A stretch of 64,000 nt of DNA from the NCBI RefSeq assembly GCF_023721715.1, contig NZ_JAMDLG010000001.1, positions 2,829,784-2,893,783 of the forward strand. The letters run 5' to 3'. The DNA comes from Parasegetibacter sp. NRK P23. GTDB lineage: Bacteria > Bacteroidota > Bacteroidia > Chitinophagales > Chitinophagaceae. Of this stretch, positions 52,739-64,000 are shown piece by piece. Numbering within the stretch: the stretch's first letter is position 1; each line of letters opens with the position of its first letter. A program made the translations under genes and the position numbers. The notes under the pieces were generated by a model. The model was not told the DNA's origin. It saw only the letters and a program-made list of their open reading frames with translations, and ran no database searches.

Positions 52739-53941
52739 CTATACAATATTCCGCAGCAAATCCTCAAATACATCCCTTTTCCTGATCAGCATGGGTTTAC
52801 CGTCTTTCACCAGTACTTCCGCGGGTTTGTAGCGGGAGTTAAAATTGGAGGACATTTCAAAACCATACGCGCCGGCATTGTAAAAACAGAGTAAATCGCC
52901 CTCGCGCACTTCGTTCAGTTCACGGTCCCAGGCGAAAGTATCCGTTTCACAGATATTGCCCACGATGGAATAGGTATGTTTTGGCGCATCGGTATTCGTA
53001 ATGTTTTCGATCCGGTGGTACGCATCGTAAAACATGGGGCGGATGAGGTGGTTGAAACCGCTGTTCACGCTTACAAAATGCGTGGAGGGCGTTTGCTTCA
53101 GCACGTTCACTTCAGCAACAAGGTAACCGCATTCGCTCACCATAAATTTCCCGGGTTCAAACCATATCTGTAAGCCTTTGGCCTGCGGATGGCTGTCGAA
53201 AGCTTCTTTCACTTTAGCCCCAACAAGCGCGATATCGATCACCGCATCGCCTTCTTTGTAAGGCACTTTGAAGCCACCGCCGAGGTCCACGGAACGGAGT
53301 TCGGGGAAATGGGGAATGATATCGAACAATACTTCGATCCCTTTTACGAACACATCGGCATCTTTAATGTCGCTACCGGTATGAATGTGCAGGTTGGAAA
53401 TAAAGAGATCGTATTTTTTAACCAATGCCAGGATATCTTCGAGCTGCTCTACCGGCACACCGAATTTACTTTTATCGTGTCCGGTGGAAATTTTAAGGTT
53501 ACCGCCGGCCATGATGTTCGGCCGAAGGCGGATGCCTACCGGATACGAATGGCCATAGGCTGCCCCGAATTTTTCGAGGTTGGAAAGACTGTCAATATTG
53601 ATGTTCACGCCCAGTTCCTTTGCTTCGGCGATTTCTTCAAAAGCGATACCGTTGGAAGTATATAACACACGTTCGGGTTCGAAACCAGCGTGCAGGGCCA
53701 GTTTTACTTCGTTGATGGAACTGCAGTCCACGTTAGAACCCAGTTCACGTACATAAGAAAGAATGTGCGGGTTCGTGAGCGCTTTACAGGCGTAAAAGAA
53801 ATGCACGTTGCTGCCGCTAAAAGCGTGCTTCAGTTTGTTGTACTGTTCCGCGATCTTTTCGGCGTGGTAAACATATACGGGCGTACCAAATTCACGTGCG
53901 ATAGCGGCCAGTTCCTGTGGCTGTAAAGAAACTCCTGACAT
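52739..53941 (-). CDS. lysA: Diaminopimelate decarboxylase
   Basis: 400 aa from the ATG at 53941 (MSGVSLQPQELAAIAREFGT); a longer frame from 54037 overlaps scpB and is rejected. It is a PLP-dependent group IV decarboxylase with the PLP lysine Lys53 in FYACKALTNPH, a TIM barrel with HIHTGSDI, the phosphate-binding FEPGKFMV, and the active-site Cys in CETDTFAW. It makes L-lysine from meso-diaminopimelate. It starts 20 bp after scpB. Confidence 0.95.
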   Translation of the reverse strand: MSGVSLQPQELAAIAREFGTPVYVYHAEKIAEQYNKLKHAFSGSNVHFFYACKALTNPHILSYVRELGSNVDCSSINEVKLALHAGFEPERVLYTSNGIAFEEIAEAKELGVNINIDSLSNLEKFGAAYGHSYPVGIRLRPNIMAGGNLKISTGHDKSKFGVPVEQLEDILALVKKYDLFISNLHIHTGSDIKDADVFVKGIEVLFDIIPHFPELRSVDLGGGFKVPYKEGDAVIDIALVGAKVKEAFDSHPQAKGLQIWFEPGKFMVSECGYLVAEVNVLKQTPSTHFVSVNSGFNHLIRPMFYDAYHRIENITNTDAPKHTYSIVGNICETDTFAWDRELNEVREGDLLCFYNAGAYGFEMSSNFNSRYKPAEVLVKDGKPMLIRKRDVFEDLLRNIV

Positions 53942-53960
53942 ATACTGTATTTCGGAAATA

Positions 53961-54875
53961 TTATTGTGCTGATTTGTCGGCATCCGGAGCTGCCGGGTCG
54001 GTTTCAGAAGCATCATCTTCGGAAGTATTATCTTCATCCGATATTTCGTCTTCTATAGAAAGTTCTTCCGTTTCGGTAGCATCCTCTTCTGAAGCATCTT
54101 CCAGGGTAAGCTCCGCTTCACCATCTTCATCCACCGCGATATCGGAAGTGGCCATATCCACGATGATCTCTTCTTCTATTACGAGGATTGCAGTATCATT
54201 TTCACCGGAAGGGGTTTCGGCATCGGCCGCATGTTCTTCCGTTGCTTCAACCGCCGTTTCTTCCGCGGTTTCCACTGTATCTGAAGCTGTATTTTCACCC
54301 ATTACCACCGTTGGTTCCACCATTTGTTCGGCGAGTACTTCCTTGATTTTGGGGAGTTCATCCGCGGAATTGATCCCGAAGTAATCCATGAAAGATTTGG
54401 AAGTGCTGTACAACAGGGGTTTTCCGGGCATATCCTCGTTCCGTCCGGAGATGATCACGAGGTCCTTTTCAAGGAGTTTCTGGATCGCGTAGTCGCTGCT
54501 CACGCCCCTGATGGCTTCGATCTCCGACTTGGTGATGGGTTGCTTGTAAGCGACAATGGCCAGTGTTTCCATGGCGGCGGCGGATAACTTCTTCATGAAC
54601 TTATCGCCATTGAGTTGCGCCACGGTTTTGTGGAAATCCTTTTTGGTAAGGAACTGCCATCCTCCCCCGCTCTCTCTTACTTCGAAAGGATAGAACTCCG
54701 CGTTGTACTTTTCAACGATCCCTTCCAGGGAGGTTTCCACCTGTTCTATGGTGATCTTATCTTCCATGAAACCGAAGGCGTTGTTCACGAGATCGGTGAT
54801 CTCGGGGGACGTCAACGGTTTTTCGCTGGCGAAGATAAGCGCTTCTATGTGCGGAATGATGTGTCCGATTTCCAT
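53961..54875 (-). CDS. scpB: Segregation and condensation protein B with an acidic tail
   Basis: 304 aa from the ATG at 54875 (MEIGHIIPHIEALIFASEKP). The ScpB core with two winged helices covers about 1-170 (LAIVAYKQPITKSEIEAIRG, LLYSTSKSFMDYFGI). The remaining about 130 residues are mostly Glu, Asp, Ser, Thr and Ala. ScpB joins ScpA and SMC in chromosome condensation. It follows atpG by 28 bp and precedes lysA by 20 bp. Confidence 0.93.
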   Translation of the reverse strand: MEIGHIIPHIEALIFASEKPLTSPEITDLVNNAFGFMEDKITIEQVETSLEGIVEKYNAEFYPFEVRESGGGWQFLTKKDFHKTVAQLNGDKFMKKLSAAAMETLAIVAYKQPITKSEIEAIRGVSSDYAIQKLLEKDLVIISGRNEDMPGKPLLYSTSKSFMDYFGINSADELPKIKEVLAEQMVEPTVVMGENTASDTVETAEETAVEATEEHAADAETPSGENDTAILVIEEEIIVDMATSDIAVDEDGEAELTLEDASEEDATETEELSIEDEISDEDNTSEDDASETDPAAPDADKSAQ

Positions 54876-54903
54876 AGCAGGTATTGGTTGAAAAGCGTGT
54901 GGA

Positions 54904-55785
54904 CTATCCTTGCAGCGCGGCGGCACCACTCACGATCTCGGTAAGTTCGGTAGTGATGGCGGCCTGGCGGGCGCGGTTGTAAGAAATCTTGAGTGTTTTC
55001 AGCAGTTCGTTCGCGTTATCGGAAGCCTTATCCATAGCGGTCATACGGGCACCGTGTTCGGAAGCGTTGGCATCCAGCACGGCTTTGTACAACTGGGTAT
55101 TCAGGATTTTAGGCATCAGTTCGGCGATCAGTTCTTCTTTGGCGGGTTCGAAGATGAAGTCGGATTTTTTGGCGCCTTCAACTTTCTCCACTTTCTGAAT
55201 AGGGAGAAACCTTTCCACGGAGAAACGTTGGGTGGCGGCATTCCTGAATTCGCTGTAAATCACTTCCACCACGTCATATTCTTTCTTTACAAAAGCATCC
55301 ATGGCGGCGGCGGAACAGGCCTGTACGTTCTCGAAGGTGAGGTTGAGGAAAATATCTTTGAAAGCCGCGTCAACAGTGAAGCGGTTCTTCTGGAAATGTT
55401 CGTATCCTTTTTTGCCGATGGCCCAGATATGGGCATTGCCTTTTTCGGTTTGAACGGGATATTTTTCTTTCAGCAGGGTTTTGGCCAGCTTGATGATGTT
55501 CGCGTTGTAAGCGCCGCAAAGGCCACGGTCGCTCGTGATGACGATGAGCAGTACTTTATTTACCGGACGTTCTTCCGCCAGCGACATACCAACTTCTCCT
55601 TCAGTGTTGCTCACGATATTGCTGAGCATTTCCTGAAGTTTTCCGGCGTAGGGGCGCATCTGGAGGATGGCATCCTGTGCACGGCGCAGTTTGGCCGCGC
55701 TTACCATTTTCATGGCCTTGGTAATTTGCTGGGTAGATTGTACCGATTTGATCCTGTTACGAACTTCTTTTAATGCACCGCTCAT
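54904..55785 (-). CDS. atpG: ATP synthase F1 gamma subunit
   Basis: 293 aa. The N- and C-terminal helices that form the rotor shaft are clear (VRNRIKSVQSTQQITKAMKM and NRARQAAITTELTEIVSGAA). The gene encodes the central stalk. Unusually it stands alone: no atpA, atpD or other ATP synthase gene lies within reach on either side, and upstream there is a 428-bp gap and a plus-strand gene. It is co-directional with scpB and lysA. Confidence 0.95.
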   Translation of the reverse strand: MSGALKEVRNRIKSVQSTQQITKAMKMVSAAKLRRAQDAILQMRPYAGKLQEMLSNIVSNTEGEVGMSLAEERPVNKVLLIVITSDRGLCGAYNANIIKLAKTLLKEKYPVQTEKGNAHIWAIGKKGYEHFQKNRFTVDAAFKDIFLNLTFENVQACSAAAMDAFVKKEYDVVEVIYSEFRNAATQRFSVERFLPIQKVEKVEGAKKSDFIFEPAKEELIAELMPKILNTQLYKAVLDANASEHGARMTAMDKASDNANELLKTLKISYNRARQAAITTELTEIVSGAAALQG

Positions 55786-55830
55786 GGTCCGCTGATTATA
55801 TTATATGAACTTAATGATTCAATTTGGCTG

Positions 55831-55838
55831 CAAAGGTA
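55831..55838 (-). promoter_or_regulatory. Promoter -7 element of the atpG operon
   Basis: TACCTTTG, matching TAnnTTTG, lies 45 bp before the ATG. The same box occurs before efp. The remainder of the 55839-56212 gap shows no gene or strong hairpin; a motif GAAAAACACC at about 55880 is noted separately. Confidence 0.45.
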
Positions 55839-56212
55839 CTCGAACACACTAAATTATCCATGCACGGGGTAAAAATTGTAGAAAAACACCGTAAATACCC
55901 CGACAGCCGTCCGTTAAAGCACCCTATTTCCGCTTGTTTTTTCCCCATACCGCTGTTCCGGCCAACGTTTCACGGTATTTTTACACCACTACCCAACGTT
56001 ACCGCTGCACTTCAGAAAGAGCTTCTTTTACTCCTAACACTTTTATTGTATGTACCGAACCAAGTTCCCACTGGTAACGGAGGGCTGTGCCCATTCCATT
56101 ACCATCTGGCTGTTCCTCAGCCGGAGCCGCAACACTTATACGCGCAATATTTCTGTTATTCCCCCACCCCCGCGCTTATATCTTTATAATTAAACCGTTT
56201 AAACCCTGTTGT

Positions 56213-56869
56213 ATGAAAAAAACAACCGTTGCTATTGTAGACAAGCAGCACCTTTTCCGCATGGCCCTGAAAGCGCTGATCCAGGACGAGCCCGGGTATG
56301 TGGTTAGCGTGGAAGCCGGAAACGGCCAGCAGTTTATCAACCTAATCGACAAAAATTTCCCGCCTGATATCGTGTTGCTGGATCTCGACCTGCCCATCAT
56401 GAACGGGTTCGAAACCATCCGCTGGATCCGGGAAAACTGCCCCAGGATCAGGGTGATAGTAGTGAGCGGCGACTGTTCCGATGAGGCCATCCTGAAGGCC
56501 GTAAGGTTGGGCGCGCGAGGATTTCTGCCCAAATCCGCCGGTTATGAAGAACTCCGGAAAACCCTGCACAGTGTTAAGGACCGGGGCTATTACCTCACCG
56601 ACCCGGTGTCCGACAAACTGATGCAAACGCTCAGCGAATCCGCCGTGGAATTTGAACACATCAATCCCGTGAGCACACTCTCCGAGAAAGAACTCAACTT
56701 CCTGAAACTCGCCTGCTCGGAAATGACCTATAAAGAGATCGCCTTCGAAATGGGCATCAGCCACAGGACCGTGGATTCCTACCGCGATCACCTGTTCGAA
56801 AAACTACAGATCAAAAACCGCGTGGGCCTGGCCATTTTCGCGGTAAAAAACGGTCTCATCAACCCATAA
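56213..56869 (+). CDS. NarL/LuxR-type response regulator (orphan)
   Basis: 218 aa from the ATG at 56213 (MKKTTVAIVDKQHLFRMALK); a longer frame from an upstream start is unsupported. The receiver domain has DIVLLDLDLPIMNGFE with the phospho-acceptor and LPKSAGYEEL; the LuxR motif is STLSEKELNFLKLACSEMTY and GISHRTVDSYRDHLFEKL. No kinase gene is adjacent, so it is an orphan regulator. It is followed by a strong terminator before secA. Confidence 0.92.
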   Translation: MKKTTVAIVDKQHLFRMALKALIQDEPGYVVSVEAGNGQQFINLIDKNFPPDIVLLDLDLPIMNGFETIRWIRENCPRIRVIVVSGDCSDEAILKAVRLGARGFLPKSAGYEELRKTLHSVKDRGYYLTDPVSDKLMQTLSESAVEFEHINPVSTLSEKELNFLKLACSEMTYKEIAFEMGISHRTVDSYRDHLFEKLQIKNRVGLAIFAVKNGLINP

Positions 56870-56946
56870 CCACCCACCATCCACACTGAAAGTCCGGAAC
56901 AACCATACTCCTTCCTTCCCGGATAAAACTCCTGTTCACCTCCCAA

Positions 56947-56975
56947 AAGGATGTGCCGGTAAGCGGCACATCCTT
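56947..56975 (+). terminator. Terminator after the orphan response regulator
   Basis: AAGGATGTGCCG, 5-nt loop, CGGCACATCCTT, then ATTTTTT. A perfect 12-bp stem. The rest of the 56976-57223 gap before secA holds no gene; it is probably the secA promoter region. Confidence 0.9.
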
Positions 56976-57223
56976 ATTTTTTATATGACTCCTCACTTTC
57001 GTTTTTCCCCGTTTTTAAGTTGTGCGGCAACGCTTAAAGCATTAGGTGTAAAAACGTGGCTTCGCCATGGAAAAACACCCATTCCGCAAACGTGAATACA
57101 CCGCAGCACCCCGATAGCGGTCATACCGGGCAAATTTCCCCCTGTCAATATGGCTATTTTCAAATTATTGCACCATCTTTGACATCCTTTTGGCATACCA
57201 TATTATCAATTTAAAGCGCTCTT

Positions 57224-60538
<3,315 letters not shown>

Positions 60539-60555
60539 AATCGCATCAGAACATA

Positions 60556-60592
60556 AAAAATCCCCCGCTGTTTGCACTGCGGGGGATTTTTA
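60556..60592. terminator. Bidirectional terminator between secA and the propeller gene
   Basis: AAAAATCCCCCGC, 10-nt loop, GCGGGGGATTTTT, with T-runs reachable from both sides. It lies between two convergent genes. Confidence 0.9.
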
Positions 60593-60613
60593 TTTAGTAA
60601 GGTTAATAGCAGA

Positions 60614-61969
60614 TTACTTCTTTATTTTTTCTACCGGCAGTTTGATCACCACCGTTTCTCCCCTGCCTTTTTCGTTGGCGATGCTCTGGATGGTCCATAG
60701 ATCCAGTTGATTGTCGCCATCCACTACGCTTCCGCTGTAATCGCCCCAGGCCACGCCATCCGTGGCACCACGCCCTTCACCTACCCGTACAATCTCTCTT
60801 ATGGTACCTGGCTTATCCGTACTTTTCCTGAAAGCGAACCGTGGGCTGATGAACATATTCGCGTTCACTTCCTGAAACCCCACCAACACATCACTTCTTT
60901 TATTCACCGCGATGGTGGTCTGGATGTAATTCGTGGTATCGCTTTTAATCAGTCCTGTCTGAACGATATTTCCATTCTTAGCGTCGATCTGGTGCCATTG
61001 AACAGCGGAGCGTCCCTCACAATTCACGGCCTGCGAGAACCAGATGCTTCCGTTCTGTAATACCAGGTTTTTAGGATTCCGGTCTCCGGAAGAAACTTTC
61101 TGGGCGGTATTGAACTGCGGAGATTGGGGTGGCTGATTGATGTATTTTTGGTTATGGCGCTGCTTACTAACGGTAACGCATACCGGAGAGCCATCCGCGG
61201 CTTCCGTTACTTTCCGGAGCACGAACTGATCCCTTTCAATGGCGAAGAAATACAGGTCATCCATGGCATCCTGTCCGTAAACGGGGTGTCCCAGACTTCC
61301 GGGGAAGTGGTACACTTTGGCCGGTTTGCCGCTCTTCGCATCCGCTGTTTTCAATACAAATGTCCTTTCTTCCCCACCAGGGAAAGCATAGCCGATCCAT
61401 TTTTTGCTGTAGCCAATTCCGCCACCGTCAACACCTTTGGGGGCGGGAATGGAATAAGTGTTCCACGCGCCGCGTGGATCATTGGTTTCCGACACGGAAA
61501 TGTTCACGGGCTTAATCTTTGCGGAATCCCAATACACCCAGAGGTCGAAGCCGAAAACTTTGTTGTGGGCGTCATAAAACAATTTGGGATCAATTCCCCC
61601 TTTAAAACAGTTCTGGGAAACTCCCTGTATAAATTCGCCTTTCGTGTTGTAAATAATCAATCCGCTGTTGGTGCCGTGGAGCACATAACCGCCGCCTACA
61701 GCAATTTGGGGATCTACCTGCCTGTTGCCGTCCATGGACGCATCAAAAACGGGATAACCGTTTACATTCCTCGCGTTGCCACCCTGTTTCCGTTCCGGAC
61801 ATTCACCGTTGTTGTTGAAACTTGTTTTGCGTGCAGGTTGGATAACCTCGGTTCTGGAAGGAACGATCTGGTCTCCGTCCTGGGCAGAAGCCGGGAGCAC
61901 GAACAAACAAGGGAGAAAGAAGAGTAGTCTTTTTGCTGAACTCAATACGTTAGAAGGTTGCATAAACAT
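60614..61969 (-). CDS. Exported propeller-like protein of unknown function
   Basis: 451 aa with signal LLFFLPCLFVLPASAQ (ATG at 61969; a second ATG at 61963). The mature part has repeated strand-turn motifs (DPQIAVGGGYVLHGTNSG, GGIGYSKKWIGYAFPGG, GVAWGDYSGSVVDGDNQLDL). The WGDYSG phrase occurs in many secreted Bacteroidota propeller proteins. No T9SS domain or catalytic triad is visible. It is monocistronic. Confidence 0.8.
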   Translation of the reverse strand: MFMQPSNVLSSAKRLLFFLPCLFVLPASAQDGDQIVPSRTEVIQPARKTSFNNNGECPERKQGGNARNVNGYPVFDASMDGNRQVDPQIAVGGGYVLHGTNSGLIIYNTKGEFIQGVSQNCFKGGIDPKLFYDAHNKVFGFDLWVYWDSAKIKPVNISVSETNDPRGAWNTYSIPAPKGVDGGGIGYSKKWIGYAFPGGEERTFVLKTADAKSGKPAKVYHFPGSLGHPVYGQDAMDDLYFFAIERDQFVLRKVTEAADGSPVCVTVSKQRHNQKYINQPPQSPQFNTAQKVSSGDRNPKNLVLQNGSIWFSQAVNCEGRSAVQWHQIDAKNGNIVQTGLIKSDTTNYIQTTIAVNKRSDVLVGFQEVNANMFISPRFAFRKSTDKPGTIREIVRVGEGRGATDGVAWGDYSGSVVDGDNQLDLWTIQSIANEKGRGETVVIKLPVEKIKK

Positions 61970-62130
61970 TGCTGTTGTTTTAACTTACAGAAGCATTTTG
62001 AAGGAGGAACGCAAAACTGGTTCCTTTCCAAAAATGGGCCATTCAATGCAATAAACAACGCGCAAACGTTTGCCCGATTTTCGTTTAAAGTCCAGCCATG
62101 GCAGCTGCTTAAAATACCCGGACAAAATAA

Positions 62131-62155
62131 AAGCCCGGCCTAAACGACCGGGCTT
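62131..62155 (-). terminator. Terminator after the amidohydrolase genes
   Basis: AAGCCCGG, 9-nt loop, CCGGGCTT, then TTATTTTG on the minus strand. Eight-base-pair stem. Confidence 0.75.
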
Positions 62156-62183
62156 CCACTTACTAAAAAGATAAGAATAGATA

Positions 62184-63482
62184 TTATTTCAGACCGTATT
62201 TTTTACGGTAACGTTCATCCAGTTGTTTGTGTTTGTCCGTAAGGTCAAGGTAACGGCCCTGAATAAACGCCATTGTAATTTTGCTGGAGCGCATATCCAG
62301 TATATCGCCTTCGCTGACCACGAAGTTGGCGTCTTTTCCTACTTCAATGGAACCGGTAGCGGCATCCACGCCCAGTATCTTCGCTGGATTGAGCGTGATC
62401 GCCTGCAAGGCTTCCTCTTTGCTCAAACCGTAAGCCACGGCAGTACCGGCGTTGAATGGGAGGTTACGGCCCCTTGTCTGACCATCTTCATCGCCGATGG
62501 CATACAGCACTCCTGCTTTCTGAAGCGCCACGGCTGTTTTATAAGGCTGGTCCACATCATCATCTTCCATAGTGGGCAGCGCGTGAGACTGGGCCAGGAT
62601 TACGGGCATATCCAATTGTTTCAGCATGTCGGCGATCAGGAAGCTTTCACTTCCACCCACGATCACTACATCGAAACCGAATTCCTTCTTAAAATCGGCA
62701 GCTACCAGCATTTCTTTTACAATGCTGCAATGGATGAATAATTTCTGTTTCTTGTCAAACAATCCTTTCACCGCGTCGAATTTGAGGTTGGTATTCTCAT
62801 GCTGCGGCGCCTGGTACCAGGCTTTCGCTTCGCGGAAGAATTGTTTCACGGCTTCGATCCTTTCCATAGGATCCGCCGCGGGTGCGGCCTGGCGGAAACG
62901 ACCACCCCTTCCGCCCCGGTTCAGTAAACTGGGCATCCGGAAATGTACGCCGCCATCCATTTTTACCACTGCGTCTTCCCAATGCCAGGCATCGAGTTGC
63001 ACTACGGAAGATGTTCCGCTGATAAGTCCACCTTCCGGTACCACGTTCGCAAAAAGTATCCCGTTCGATTTCAGGGTATTGATCACCTTTGAATCGGTAT
63101 TGTACGCCACAATGGAACGGATATTCGTATTCAGCTCCCCCAGTTCGCGGGCATCGGCCGAGGCGCGCACGCTGCTCACTTCCACGAGTCCCAGGGTGGA
63201 GTTTGGGAGAATGAGCCCCGGATAAACATGCTTTCCCGCGGCGTCGAACACTTTCACATCATCCGCAGGAATGGGCATATTGACGGCGATGGCTTCTATT
63301 TTTCCATTGCTCACTTTTATGGTCACGTTTTCCAATACCTTTCCGTTGCCCACATGCACCGTGGCATTTTTCAGGAACAGCAGTCCCTTATAAGCAGGCG
63401 CGGGATAAACATCAGCCTGCGCCATGGCCAGGTTCAGCATACAGGTGCTGAAAAGGGCCAGTATATATTTCAGTTTGAACAT
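62184..63482 (-). CDS. Amidohydrolase-family protein lacking the N-terminal HxH
   Basis: 432 aa from the ATG at 63482 (MFKLKYILALFSTCMLNLAM signal); the longer frame starts with TTG at 63509. The fold is clear from the beta-sandwich strands and the C-terminal ALQAITLNPAKILGVDAATG, GSIEVGKDANFVV. However the place where catalytic amidohydrolases have PGxIDxHxH reads VYPGLILPNSTLGLVEV, so the two metal-binding histidines are absent. It may be an inactive partner of the second amidohydrolase encoded upstream (stop 29 bp before this start). Confidence 0.85.
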   Translation of the reverse strand: MFKLKYILALFSTCMLNLAMAQADVYPAPAYKGLLFLKNATVHVGNGKVLENVTIKVSNGKIEAIAVNMPIPADDVKVFDAAGKHVYPGLILPNSTLGLVEVSSVRASADARELGELNTNIRSIVAYNTDSKVINTLKSNGILFANVVPEGGLISGTSSVVQLDAWHWEDAVVKMDGGVHFRMPSLLNRGGRGGRFRQAAPAADPMERIEAVKQFFREAKAWYQAPQHENTNLKFDAVKGLFDKKQKLFIHCSIVKEMLVAADFKKEFGFDVVIVGGSESFLIADMLKQLDMPVILAQSHALPTMEDDDVDQPYKTAVALQKAGVLYAIGDEDGQTRGRNLPFNAGTAVAYGLSKEEALQAITLNPAKILGVDAATGSIEVGKDANFVVSEGDILDMRSSKITMAFIQGRYLDLTDKHKQLDERYRKKYGLK

Positions 63483-63511
63483 TGCTCTTTTTTTCAGATT
63501 TGAATTCAATA

Positions 63512-64000
63512 TTATTCCTGTTCCGCATCAATCACCAACAAACCATGGTCGTGTGCGTGTTCGCTGCAACTGTGCATGATCAGCATACTGGCTTCCGCAG
63601 GACGCGTAGGCATACCGGCTTTCTTTTCGCCCAGCATTTTCTGCACGAGGCGGTTTCTTTCCGCCACGATGTTTTTACGCATCTGCGCATCCTTTTCGCG
63701 GTCGAAATAAACGATGCCGTCCACGATGGTTTTTTCAGATTTGGCGTAGATGCTGAGGGGATGATCGCTCCACAATACCAGGTCCGCGTCTTTACCAGGT
63801 TTGATGCTGCCCACACGATCGTCCACATGTAACATCTTAGCAGGATTCAGCGTCACCATTTTCAGCGCGTCTTCTTCGCTCATACCACCGTACTTCACGC
63901 TTTTGGCGGCTTCCTGGTTCAGGCGGCGGGCCATTTCAGCGTCATCGGAGTTGATGGCCACGTTCAATCCTACATTGTGCATGATGGTCGCGTTGTAAGG
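63512..64000 (-). CDS. Amidohydrolase-family protein, C-terminal part (cut by the window edge)
   Basis: The frame is open to the window end, so only about 162 C-terminal residues are seen. They include AINSDDAEMARRLNQEAAKS, LKMVTLNPAKMLHVDDRVGS and KPGKDADLVLWSDHPLSIYA, all typical of the amidohydrolase C-terminus. The last residues are His/Cys-rich (HSCSEHAHDHG). It is probably co-transcribed with the second amidohydrolase (29-bp gap) and may be the catalytically competent member. The start lies beyond 64000. Confidence 0.85.
   Translation of the reverse strand, partial: PYNATIMHNVGLNVAINSDDAEMARRLNQEAAKSVKYGGMSEEDALKMVTLNPAKMLHVDDRVGSIKPGKDADLVLWSDHPLSIYAKSEKTIVDGIVYFDREKDAQMRKNIVAERNRLVQKMLGEKKAGMPTRPAEASMLIMHSCSEHAHDHGLLVIDAEQE

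Noticed and set aside
53942-54037. Upstream start of lysA at 54037
   Set aside because: It would overlap the scpB coding end by some 75 bp and add residues not found in the family.

Overview
The window looks like a chromosomal segment of a Bacteroidota bacterium, most likely family Chitinophagaceae or a close relative. The evidence is two SusC/SusD outer-membrane uptake pairs with N-terminal STN domains, each behind an ECF sigma/FecR pair; type IX secretion (T9SS) C-terminal sorting domains; TAnnTTTG-type promoter elements instead of the sigma70 consensus; and Bacteroidota-type core proteins (a SecA of about 1100 aa, EF-P, AccB/AccC, AtpG, LysA, ScpB). Genus cannot be decided from the sequence alone. 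Almost all genes are on the minus strand. I found no tRNA, rRNA, CRISPR array or transposase gene.

Layout, read in the minus-strand transcription direction within each block. (1) 557-12153: uptake locus 1, ECF sigma - FecR - SusC - SusD - TlpA-like thiol protein - S9 peptidase. (2) 12190-12600: degenerate GC-rich tandem repeats. (3) 12693-16631: large T9SS-exported beta-propeller protein. (4) 16820-21133: GH51-GH39 hemicellulose operon. (5) 21348-23840, plus strand: T9SS-exported beta-solenoid protein. (6) 23845-24906: alpha/beta hydrolase, followed by a palindromic repeat element at 25007-25415. (7) 25440-36637: uptake locus 2, ECF sigma - FecR - SusC - SusD - DUF4843 lipoprotein - PKD-like lipoprotein - TlpA-like protein, with a TPR histidine kinase/NarL response regulator pair just upstream (36934-39444). 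(8) 39609-43083: small exported or membrane proteins of unknown role and a structured intergenic element. (9) 43141-45827: accC, accB, efp. (10) 45918-48234: BlaI/BlaR1-like pair with SusC-plug-like tails on the M56 protein. (11) 48419-52705: TonB receptor, DoxX-like protein, AraC regulator. (12) 52739-55785: atpG-scpB-lysA. (13) 56213-60538, plus strand: response regulator and secA. (14) 60614-64000: secreted propeller protein and a tandem amidohydrolase pair, the second cut by the window edge.

How it fits together: each uptake locus is probably switched on by its own ECF sigma factor, held by FecR until SusC signals substrate. The peptidase and exported thioredoxin-fold proteins suggest peptide or protein-derived substrates, but the substrate is not proven. 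The GH51/GH39 pair should trim arabinose- and xylose-containing side chains.

Most interesting items: a bipartite motif with exact 12-bp spacing ahead of both SusC genes (candidate ECF promoter); the lack of any ATG/GTG/TTG start able to give a full-length sigma 1, with sigma 2 limited to TTG; an EF-P with Arg32 where K34-type EF-P has lysine; an M56 peptidase carrying SusC-like TonB-box/plug repeats; a 54-bp palindrome over the blaI start codon; a promoter region shared by the GH51 operon and the gene leaving the left edge; and several families of intergenic repeats.
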